From NCBI GenBank assembly GCA_012932295.1, contig JAAONU010000002.1, forward strand, positions 18,507,770-18,571,769: DNA of 64,000 nt. Direction: 5' to 3'. Source of the stretch: Cyclina sinensis (Eukaryota; Mollusca; Bivalvia; Venerida; Veneridae). Position numbers and translations under genes: made by a program. A model generated the notes under the pieces. That model was not told where the DNA came from. It saw nothing but the letters and a program-made list of their open reading frames with translations, and searched no databases. Position 1 is the first letter of the stretch. Each line of letters begins with the position of its first letter. Positions 28,001 to 40,000 of the stretch are shown one piece after another.

Positions 28001-31000
28001 ATAAAGAAAACCAATAAAGGGCAATAACTCTGCAAATAGAGAATTCGGAGTTATGATTCTTGAACAATGCACTTCCTCTCATTCTGCTTGACCATTGTAT
28101 GAAGTTGAATTGAATTCCAACCAGTAGTTTTAAAATTTTGCTCCCTACAAAGGAAACCAACAAAGGGCAATAACTCTGAAAATAATGAAGATTGAGTTAT
28201 GTTTCTTGGACACTGCACTTCCTCTCATTGTGCTTGAACATTGTATGTAGTTGCATTGAATTCCAACCAGTAGTTTTCAAGTTATGTTCTGGACAAAAAA
28301 AACAATAAAGGGCAATACCTCTAAAAATAGTGAAGATGGAGTTATGATTCTTAGACACTGCACTTCCTCACATTGTGATTGACCACTGTGTGAAGTTGCA
28401 ATGAATTCCAACTATTACTTTTCAAGTTTTGCTCCATACAAAAGAAAACCAACAAAGGGCAATAACTCTGAAAATAGTGAAGATGGAGTTATGATTCTTG
28501 AACACTGCACTTCCTCTTATTGTGCTTGACCATTGTATGATGTTGCACTGAATTCCAACCAGTAGTTTTCAAATTTTGCTCCCTTCAAAGGAAAACCAAC
28601 AAAGGGCAATAACTCTTAAAATAGTGAAGATGGAGTTATGTTTCTTGGACACTGCACTCCCTCTCATTGTGCTTGACCATTGTATGTAGTTGCACTGAAT
28701 TCCAACCAGTAGTTTTCAAGTTATGCTCTGGACAAAAAAAAAACATTAAAGGGCAATAACTCTAAAAATAGTGAAGATGGAGTTATGATTCTTGGATACT
28801 GCACTTACTCTCATTGTGATTGACCACAGTGTATAGTTGCAATGAATTCCCACCAGTAGTTTTCAAGTTTTGCTCCATACAAAAGAAAACCAACAAAGGG
28901 CAATAACTCTTAAAATAGTGAAGACGGAGTTATGGTTCTTGGACACTGCACTTCCTCTCATTGTGCTTGACCATTGTATGAAGTTTCACTAAATTCCAAC
29001 CAGTAGTTTTCAAGTTATGCTCCGGACAAGGAAAACCAATAAAGGACAATAACTTTGAAAAAAGTGAAGATGGAGTTATGATTCTTGGACACTGCACTTC
29101 CTCTCATTGTGCTTGACCATTGTGTGAAGTTGCAATGAATTCCAACCCGTAGTTTTTAAGTTATGTTCCGGACAAGGAAAACCAATAAAGGGCAATAACT
29201 CTATAAATAGTGCAGATTGAGTTATGATTCTCAGACACTGCACTTCCTCTCATTGTGCTTGACCATTGTATGAAGTTGCATTGAATTCCAACCAGTAGTT
29301 TTCAAGTTATGCTCCGGACAAGGTACACCCCGACCGACCGCCCAACCAACCGACCGACCAACCACCGGGTGACTCCTATATACCCCCCAAACTTCATTTT
29401 GGGGGTATAATGATGACAGGGAAGCTTCTAGTAAGTAAATAAAGCTTTTCTGATTATCTGACCCAAGGACCTAGTTTTTGACTCCATGTGACAAAGGTTT
29501 TAACATGACTTAAAGATCCTCAAAACAAACTCTTATATTATTTTTGTGATGATAGTACAGAAAATGTGGCCAGCAGAGAATCAACAAGGTTCTGTTTTGA
29601 TTTGGCCTGCTGACCTAGTTCCTGATCCTACATGACCTAGTTTCTAGTTTGTGATCCTACATAAATCAGTTCCAAACTAATCTGAGATATTTTCAAGGCA
29701 AACCATTCTGAGCAATTTTCATTCAGACTTGATCAAAAATGAGGTCTCTTAAGTGTTTTTGATTTGGCCTTCGTGACCTACATTTTGACTCAACATGACC
29801 CAGTTTAGATCCTAATCTACAGATAATCTAGATGGATATAAATGTGACTTGTAGAGTGTTTACAAGGTAAACAAACTTTTTTTAATCAACACTAAAAGTA
29901 AACTAGAGGACCATGATGCCTCTTAATCGCTCACCTGCTTCCCGCTGCTAAGGGGCCATAACTCTGGAACCCACGATGGGATGAGGTTGGTTCAGGAAAT
30001 AAGATGACCCATATTCATACTTGACCTAGAGATCATCAAGACAAACATTCTGACAAGCTTGGACCATTTGTACATAAAAATTGGCCTCATGTTTGTTACC
30101 CCGTGACCTAGTTTTTGACTTCTGATAACATATTTTCAAAGTTGTCCTAGATATCATCAAGACAAACATTCTAAAAAATGTTTATGACATTTGAAAGGGA
30201 AATGTAGCCTTAAGAGTGTTAACAAGATTTTCTGTTTTGATACAATGACTTAGTTTTCATACCGAGATGACCCATATTCAAATTTGACTTATACATCATC
30301 AAGACAAAGGGTCTGACAAATTTTCATCAATTTGGAAAGAAAATGTAGCTTCTACAGTGTTTTGACTCTGATCTAGTTTTTCCTCTGATTTTCCCTTGTG
30401 ACCTAGTTTTCAGTCCAACAGGACCCATTTTCAAAATTGTCCAAGATCTTATTAAGACAATCATTCTGATCAAGTTTCAAGATAATTAGGTCCTAAAAGC
30501 TCACCCTGACTTGTGCGTGCTAACTGCAGTATCTTGTCACTAAATAAAAGTTGTCAAAGGCTGGGAAAAAAAATATGTCCAGTAAAACAAACACATAGAG
30601 AATCATAATGAATTTTAAGGAATTTTCTAGATGAAAAGGGGGCAAAATTCTGTAAATAAAGAAGACAGTTACAGAATTGTTGTATTTATGTGGGGTGTTA
30701 TTATGAAGGGGCAGTGTAAGTTAGATGAGAATATGGCAGATATAACTAATGGTAGATATAGTTGAAAATGTGTCAAAGTTTTTGCATGCAGACCCAGATG
30801 ACAAGGGAGCTATGACAATACCTTAATGTGTTTTCTTCAAAAAACAGCCAAGCTAAAAATGCATTAGATTATAACATGCTTTTGGAATGTAGATGGGTAT
30901 ATACAGACTTACTTGCAATACAGTTTATAATTCTTATCTGCCCGTTTCTCACTTTTTCTGGCCAAGTCACACACATACAAAGCTGTCTATAAAATAAAAA

Positions 31001-34000
31001 CAAACGTAACATTATCAGCCATTTGTCTGCCCTTTAAAAATATCAGCATTAAGACAACAGGTGGTGGTAAACTTGTGTAACAGAACAATACAACAGATCT
31101 CATATCTGTGTGCATGTTAAAACAAACAGTTGTTGGTGGTTTCATTCAACCATCAGATTGAAAGCCTAATTTTATGTTTGAAATATCAACTAGGTTTTTG
31201 TCAAACTGATACCTAGATCTAACTGTATTTTACCCTGGGGGTATGCAGCTGTGAGTTGTATGTGACACAGTCATCGTCTCAATGTGGTGAACATTTGTGC
31301 AGTCTTATTTCAAAATCCCTTCATACATATCAAAGTTATAGCTTAGACATGACCATGGTTCACAAAATACACAATTTTTTTTTAAGTTCCGATCAAAATC
31401 CCCTAAACGATGAACGAGGAGTCTGACACAAGATTTTCTCTATACCTCATATAAAGACAACTACGCAGGCCCATAATTCTACTAGAAATAGCCCCAACAG
31501 AAACATACATTCATATGTATGGACATACAGGTAGACATGAGCAACCCTATATGCCCCCAAAAAAGAAAAGGCATAAAGAATAAGGAATAGTAAAAGGTCT
31601 GGTAACAAATTGATTTTAAAAAACGTGGAAGATATAGCAGTAGTAATTAATTAAAAAATTACCTTAGTTCGTAAGACGTCTTTCTCATGGTCTGCATCCT
31701 TGACAAAATCAAAGTCATCAGAGTTCAAGGAGCTCACATCATCTGATGCTGTATGTGTCCGACCTGTGTCTGTGTCTGCAACTGGGTTAACCATGGAACC
31801 ATAACCCTGGGCTCCACCTCCACTGCTTTCCAATATCGGCCTTTCTGTTTCTTTTTAAAGCAGAAACAAGACCTATCATTAAACATAATGAATACCCCCT
31901 GATATTACCTTGACACAGTAATCTGATCAATTAGAGGTAGGATTATTTGCTCCAGTTACATGATAAAAGAAATTAAAGGGCCATAACTCAGTGAAAAATC
32001 ATGGCACTGAAATGTGGCAACATGCATATCTAGGTTTGGTACTTATGATACATGCAAAGTATTCTTAAAATCTGAAAAAAAAATTGATGAGAAACAGTCC
32101 ACACAAATTTGTAAAATATATGTTAAAAAAACAACAACAATCTAAAGTCCATAACTCAGTGAAAAATCATCGCAGTAGAACATGACAACAATTTGCCTAA
32201 TGTAGATACTTAGGATTCTTGCAAACAGGGCTCCGGAAATTTTAAATCTCAATTGACCTTAGACCCCCCCCCCCCCCCCCCACCCGCATGAAAAATTATC
32301 ATCACTGACAACTTAAATTGAATTATAGTGCTTATGTTACCTGGTTTGTGAATGTTTTGTTCAAAGAAAAAGTAAACAGAAGGACCATGATGTCCCTGTT
32401 TTGCTCACCTGAGTAACAATCAATGACCTTGCCCATACAAGAACTCTCCTGATTCTGGCGGTAGACTACCTATTTTTGACAATCTAAATCCCTCTCCCGC
32501 TAGGGGCTTACATTCTACCGATTTTTCATAACAGCCAAAACAGAAAAAAAATACAAACACCTGAGTGACAGTGATGAGTGTAAACAATATTTTGACTGGT
32601 TTACCGATAACGCTATACGTGTACCATACTACTGTATTGGAAAACGAGACCCAGTCTAATTACACCTTGACCTTAGTATTGGGAAATTTCATTGTTTGTA
32701 TATTGTCAGTTTGACAACTTCAGCACTTGCAGTTATGAAGTTGTTAATTGTCACGCATATAAGGCGCACATCAAAAACACAAGGGAGACTAGAAACTGGT
32801 TATCACTGTACTTTCATTGCCACAAAGCAATGCAGACCTCTAGAGATCCTACTCTGGTTTTCAAAAGTCAAATGAACCATAGTACATTGAATAGCACTCT
32901 GAATGTATTGTTGTGCATGAAATTCTGTTGCCAACTGTTATTACTTCTATGTGACCAAGGAACTGTGTGGTGTTGTGGAAAAGGCATGTGTCACTTAAAG
33001 GGAGAGTGTGAAGAGAACAGAGAAAAGGTACCTATGTTTAACTTGAGTGTAAATACTAGGACAAACATGACTGTTAACTGATAAAGGTAGAGTGACTATT
33101 CAGTGTACATGTAAATAATGAATTTTTGTTGTTTATTTTCAATATATATTGAACCGATAACGGTTCTTTTTCTGTTAACAAAACATCCTTAGCATCTGTA
33201 CTGGGACCATGCCTGAAATAATGTTGAAATCTCCCACTTGACAGACCCAATCTCCTTACTTTCAGACTCAAATCTCCCTACTTGGCACCGAGAAAAGTTC
33301 ACATGTATGACCTTGACCCTTGTGAATGGCAGAGATTCATACAAAGTGTCTTTATACCAAATATCTAAAATATCAATCAATAAATAAAGGCTCTATGAGG
33401 AAAACTATAAAAAAAAGAAAGTCTGAGCCTCAAAGACTTTGACCCAAGTGACCTTAAACCCAATCCACTAGTTGAGATACATACAAAGTTTCTATATACC
33501 AAAAATCTCAGATATCAGTCCATAAATGAAGGCTCTATAAGAAAAAGTAAAAAAATGTTTAGCCTTTGTGACCTTGACTATGAAAGGTTCTACACAATGC
33601 ATACCTTAGTGTTGAAGATAAAACCTACTTTTGTATTCCCAATATACATTTATCAATCTTGGCGATAATGACCAAAAGTGAATATCACTGTGGCTTAAAA
33701 AATATTTTTATCTAATATAATTATATTTATTTCTTTATATTTTGCAAAATTTTTTTTATTTATTACATGTTTAATTTGTTTTACAATTTTGAAGATAAAT
33801 AATATATTATAAAAATGTTACCCCTCCCCCAACAAAAAATATAGTAAGTACAAGATATCTTTAATCACCTCCCTTTAATTTCTCCTAATGCTATTGGATA
33901 GTATATAGTCAGAGCATACATAACTGAAACTACATTTTTTATTCTTCAGACATTTATGATAAAAAGTTTAAAACTCATGGATATGATGACCAAATGTGAG

Positions 34001-37000
34001 TGTAACTGCTGTAGCAGAAAGGATCTTATTATAATATAAATATTCTCTAAACTTCTGTGACAACTTTTATACATTTATAAAACAGTAAATTCATTTATAA
34101 TTTTGAAGAGTCTTTGATAAGTTTCATAAAATAAAATTTCAGCAGCAGAAGTGTTCTGCTGAAATTTTCTGAAAGATTATTTCAGAAACTAGACCCCCAT
34201 ATGGGTGCTTGATACTGGACCTGGAAAGCTTAGAATCAATGGCAAAAAGTGACATAAGAAACATGGAAATATGTTTATATTTAATAATAATGTATATAGA
34301 GTAAACAATTACTGGTAGACCATTGAACTGTATATTTTCTAGTAAAACTAGCTTATGTTTAAGCGAACAGTGACCTTGACCCAACTGGCAAAAATTTCAA
34401 TCCCAAGCGTGGTCTTCCTAGAAGCTACCTTAACAGCAAATTTCATCAAAATGTCTCATTCCTAACTCAAGTTATTGAGCAGATACCATATATTTTTTAT
34501 TTTTAGTAACAGTGACCTTGACCTTGGTCCCACCAGCCCCAATATCAAACTTGACCTATATCCTGAAATGTTACACCTGTGTACCGAAAGTTGTTTTCAT
34601 CTGTCAAGATTTCATGAGTTATCATCTGGAATTCATTTTTCAATCATTTTATTATTTTTACCGTAAACGCTCTAATATAATACGCACTTTTTTTCAAGAA
34701 TTTTCAGTTTCCACAATGGGGTGCGTATTATACATGAGGATGGGCCGTCGAACAATTTTTTTCCAGCTTGAAAACCCGTAAAATATCGGCAAAAAGTCAA
34801 TAATTTCTGTCCAAATGATCATATTTTCTGAAAGTATGGTATCGTAAAAGCTGTTATAATGCGTGTTTTTTTGGTTTTTTGTTTTTTTGGATTTTTTTTT
34901 TTGTAAATGTATAACTGCTAGAGTTAATCATGTAGCCAATGCTTACTGGTATTATGCCCATCAATATTCGCACTTGCACAATTATCGACCAGTTAATTGG
35001 ATAATGGAGTCATCCATATATTGTTAAACAAACACAATAATAAGTGTCGTTTGATGTTGCCATAATTATGAAAAGTTTGTTTACACATCCAAAAGGTGTT
35101 GAGAAGGTGTTGACACTTTGAGATAATGCCATGTTTATTCGGTATTTCCGAAAGAAATAGTCTTCAGGGCTAATTGTCCTAAATAAAGTAAATAGTTAAA
35201 TGCAACCATAGCGATATTCACGCGATGTAATTGTTACACGCACAGACAATGGCTGCTTCCTGAACGAAAAACATCACCAAATGGTAACTCTATTTCCAGA
35301 CAAAATTTGTGTGCGTATTATATTCCAATGCAAGCATTTTTTCCCCCGATCTTGAGGCCAGACCAGGGTTGCGTTTTATACACGCTAGCGTATAAAATTT
35401 GAGCGTGTATGGTAGTAACAGTGACCTTGACCTTGGCCCCACCAGCCCCAATATCGAACTTGACCTGTCTCTTGTGATGTTACAACTGTGTACCAAAAAA
35501 TTTTTTAATCTGTCTAGCCTTTCTTGAGTTATTGTCCGGAATCTGTTTTTCTATTTTTAATAACAGTGACTTTTACCTTGGCCCCACCAGCCCCAATATC
35601 GAACTTGACCTGTATCTTGTGATGTTACAGCTGTGTACCAAAAATTGTTTAAATCTGTCTAGCCTTTCATGAGTTATCGTCTGGACACAATGATGGACCG
35701 ACCAACCTTCCGACCAACAAGCTAACTCCTATATACCCCCTCAAACTTTGTTTGTGGGGGTATAATTAAAGGGAGGTAATAACATTAACAATATTTGATT
35801 TAGAAGCCTAAACCTCTGTTGGCCTTTTTTTTCTTTCACACATTAATAAAATTCACAGTTTATATAGAGTGTCACACAAGGATTGTTTGTGCCACATTAT
35901 TTTCCAATTAAACAAGCAGTTTCAAAGAAGAAGATTTGAAATTTGTTTCATAAGGAAAGAGGGAAAAACAAGACAGAGACCCTGAAGTAGAGCCTATTTT
36001 TGATAAAGGGGTATAATTTGAACAGTCTTAGTAAAGATCCACTAAACAATGCAAGTATCTAAATTCTATGCCCTGTAGTTTCTGACAAGAAGTTTTTTAA
36101 GTTTCCCCTATATAGTGTCTGTGTAAAATCAAATGACCCCTGGGCCAATATTGACCCTAGGGTCATGATTTGAACAAACTTGGTAGAGGTCCACTAGACA
36201 ATGCTATACACCACATATATAAACTCTAGGCTTTGTGTTTTCTGACAATAAGATTTTTTAAGTTTTTAAAAAGGGCTAATATTGACCCTGGGGTCACGTT
36301 TTGAGCAAACTTGGTAGAGGTCATCTAGGAAATGATGCTACCAAATATGAAAGCTCTAGGCCTTGTGGTTTCTGACAAGCAAACCTTTAAAGTTTTTACT
36401 AATGGTTGCCATTGCAACCAGGGTTCTGCATGTAATAGAATTCTTTGAACAAAACCACATGGGAACCATCTATGGAACATTCCTGTGAAATTTCATCAAA
36501 ACCAGCCCAGTAGTTTTTCAGTAGAAGATCTGAACAGATGCCAGACAGACAGACAGATGGTGAGTGATCTCATCCTAAGCACTTGCTGCAGCAAGCTAAA
36601 AACAGAAGTAGTGCAAATTTCACATTATAATTTTTCATCAATGGTTAACATAATCAATCGACTAGTTGCCAATCAATCACACTTATTGATGAGTTAATCC
36701 ATTAGCTGGTGATAATTGCTTCAGACCACTGGTCACAGAGACAATTTATGTCTTTATGATAGGAGTGAGGGACCACATTAGGGACAGATTGGGATTTAAG
36801 TGTGAAATTTTGGTGTTTTAATTTACTTAAATTTGATTTTTTTTAAAGTGTACGGACTCTATTAAGGAGTTTTGGACATAAAAATTGGCCCAGGAAGCTG
36901 AAATTCCGTAAAAATCAACAAATTTTTAGTTTTCCAGAGTCCTGCTTGCAAAGTACTATTACAATCCAAGAAATAGTTGATGAGAAACAGTCCTTACAAA

Positions 37001-40000
37001 CCAGACCAACCAACACACATGAATCCAATATAGCCCCCAAATATTCTATAATATATTCACTGACAACAGATTGTAATTCTACGAAAAAATATACTTGACT
37101 TCCTTTATCTACACAGTTACTTATTTTATCTATATGTTACTATGCAGCTGAAAATGTAAAAATACAATTTCTGGGGTCACTAGCTTACCTTGTGACATTG
37201 AGCTTTCAAATGTTGACAAATCAATTATTCCCCAATTCTCTTTGCTAAAATTATAACAAGACTGTGAGTAATACATGATCAGCAAATACCTCTAAGATAA
37301 AAATGAAGATCTGAAAATAGGCTGTAATTGTTAGAAATTCTTGAATGCCCCACAATAAAAAGGTAGTATTTATTGACTACTCATTCATTGTTATTTTATA
37401 GTTAAAAGAAAATAATTACATAACTAGAAATGTGTCCATGGGACACAGATGCCCCCTGCCATGCTCAAATGTTAACAGAAGATTATAAGAAGATGGTTAA
37501 AATGATAGAAGAGGCAGGTGGAATGTCGAAAGGTGTATAAATGTTGTTGGTATGCAGTGAACAGTTTACTACAAAACATAGTCTTTTCAATGTGAAGAAA
37601 TTTTGTTTTAATCAAAATTAAACTAGAAATGGGTTTTTGATTGAACAAAAACATATGTCTCCCCCCAGCCAGTTGCTGCAGGTAGTATTGAGTCAGATGA
37701 TTGTAAAATTTGACATTTAACCTTCAAGTGTGACCTTGACCTTGAGACACCGCTCCAGCAAAGTGGGTTTTGCACGTCACCTTGATGAGGTGAACATCTG
37801 ACCCAAGTTTCATAAAAATCCTTCAAGGGCTATTGAAGATACAGAGCGGACACGATTTTGTGGCATTTGACATTTACCCTCCAAGTGTGACCTTGACCTT
37901 GAGACACCACACCCGCAAAGTGGGTTCTGCATGTCGCCTTGATGAGGTGAACATCTGACCCAAGTTTCATAAAAATCCTTCAAGGGCTTTTGAAGATACA
38001 GAGCGGACACAATTTTGTGGCATTTGACATTTAACCTCCAAGTGTGACCTTGACCTTGAGACACCACACCCACAAAGTGTGTTCTGCACGTCGCCTTGAT
38101 GAGGTAAACATCTGACCCAAGTTTCATAAAAATCCTTCAAGGGCTTTGGAAGATACAGAGCGGACACGATTTTGTGGCATTTGACATTTAACCTCCAAGT
38201 GTGACCTTGCCCTTGAGACACCACACTCGCAAAGTGGGTTCTGCACGTCGCCTTGATGAGGTGAACATCTGACCCAAGTTTCATAAAAATCCTTCAAGGG
38301 CTTTGGAAGATACAGAGCGGACACGATTTTGTGACGGACGGACGGACAACCGGGGGAAAAACAATATGTCTCCCCCATTTTTGGGGGGAGACATAATTGA
38401 TGAATGACTCAAAATTCCTGAAAAAAATGAAAGTGTCATGCTGACTTTAAAAAAGATACTGTGTGCTAGAAAGAAACCTAATTATGCATACTAATGTGTA
38501 ATGAAATCCCTCAAAGTTTCAGCTTTCAAATGTGCAGAAACTTCATTTTTTCTGAAACAAATTAAGTTGAACCATAACTCTGATAAAATTGGAGGTATCA
38601 TATCTTATTTCAAAAGGAACCTGTAGTTTTTTAAGACACATATATACATGCAAAATATGAATGAAATTAGGGCAAGTATTTTCTTTTAAAAACATGTAAA
38701 TGAAAGGTGGAGTTGAAAAACAGACCATAACTCTGATAAAATTTTGAAGTGTCATGCCCAATTTTGAATGGAACCTGTAGTTTCATAAGAGATATACACA
38801 GGCAAAATAAGAATGAAATCACTGCATGCATTTCCTTTATATGCATGGAAACAAAATGTGGACAGACAGATGGAATTACAGACAGATGCACAGACAGGTG
38901 CAACACTAAATGCCCCTTTGCCATTTTTCGAATGGCAGGGTCATAAAATCTTAACGTAATTCAAAATAGAACTTAAATGCCTATAAAGCATATAACAGCT
39001 AGAATGCTCTATTGGACTAGAGGACTGACTTTCTGAATTCCACAGATTTGGAACAAGAACTGGTATGTATCCAGGATGCAGTCATTAAAAGGGATGAATA
39101 TCAGTTGTGAGAATATGTTTACAAACTTATATACATGTATCATAGAACATTTTAAACATAAGAAATCATAACAGGCGCATGCACTAGGAATTTCCTATTA
39201 AGCTTATACTGTACTTACCAGCCATGATAGAATATCCCTATTAGAATTGCAACAATGTAAAATGCTACAAACACTCCTGTTGCAGCGAATATTGCCTTGT
39301 AATACAGAGAACCTGAAATAGTGATCAGTCTTGTATATAGGTAATGAAGGTGTTATAAATGTATGTTTAATTACATTAATATCTCTCTATTTTCTTCTAA
39401 TAATTTATTATCTGCAATCAAAACACAAAAAATGGTATTTTAGGTCTCTGCAATAACAGACCATTTCATTTATTATCACCACATATTACATAGGTTAGGA
39501 TATCTTACTTATTTTCATAAATGTTCACAGGCCCTCCCTCTGAGTAGGTGCCAAGTTTTTAATTCATTTAATGACCCAAATTCAATTTCTCATAAGGGAT
39601 AACAAGAAAATTAGTCTGACCTTTTCTAGTGAAACCTGGGTAAAAATGATCTGAGCTGGTGACCTAGCCTACGATCCTACATGACCTCATTTCTACTGAT
39701 CTGAGCTGGTGACTCAGCCTTTGATCCTATATGACCTCATTTCTACTGATCTGAGCTGGTGACTTAGCCTTCGATCCTATATGACCTCATTTCTACTGAT
39801 CTGAGCTGGTGACCTAGCCTACGATCCTACATGGCCTGATTTCTACTGATCTGAGCTGGTGACTTAGCCTTCGATCCTACATGACCTCATTTCTACTGAT
39901 CTGAGCTGGTGACTTAGCCTTCGATCCTACATGACCTCATTTCTACTGATCTGAGCTGGTGACCTAGCCTACGATCCTACATGGCCTGATTTCTACTGAT

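Larger units (their letters stand above)
32226..36944 (+). mobile_element. hAT-like nonautonomous element, copy 2, with exact 8-bp TSD
   Basis: Left end CAGGGCTCCGGAAATTTTAA, right end TTTTCCAGAGTCCTG, flanked by cttgcaaa at 32218-32225 and 36945-36952. Without internal insertions (about 32375-36600) it would be about 500 bp. A poly-C tract at about 32266-32281 is shared with copy 1. No transposase. Intron 8. Confidence 0.8.
31865..37035 (+). mobile_element. HINE-like element interrupted by a 4.7-kb hAT insertion
   Basis: Left AACAAGACCTATCAT-loop-ATAATGA, then ATACCCCCTG, only about 14 bases from the exon 9 acceptor. Body gggccataactcagtgaaaa...gagaaacagtcc. Right portion gaccaaccaacac...atatagcccccaaatattct. 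The body is split by the hAT element at 32226-36944; the unsplit paralogous module at about 32040-32100 shows the empty site. Confidence 0.6.

Noticed and set aside
32692..33081. 129-codon plus-strand ORF, Cys-rich
   Set aside because: It lies within nested repeats of intron 8, with no known motif and no start context or partner exons.
37810..38378. Overlapping minus-strand ORFs of 84-105 codons
   Set aside because: They arise from the 157-bp tandem modules of a repeat; the similar peptides are periodicity artefacts.
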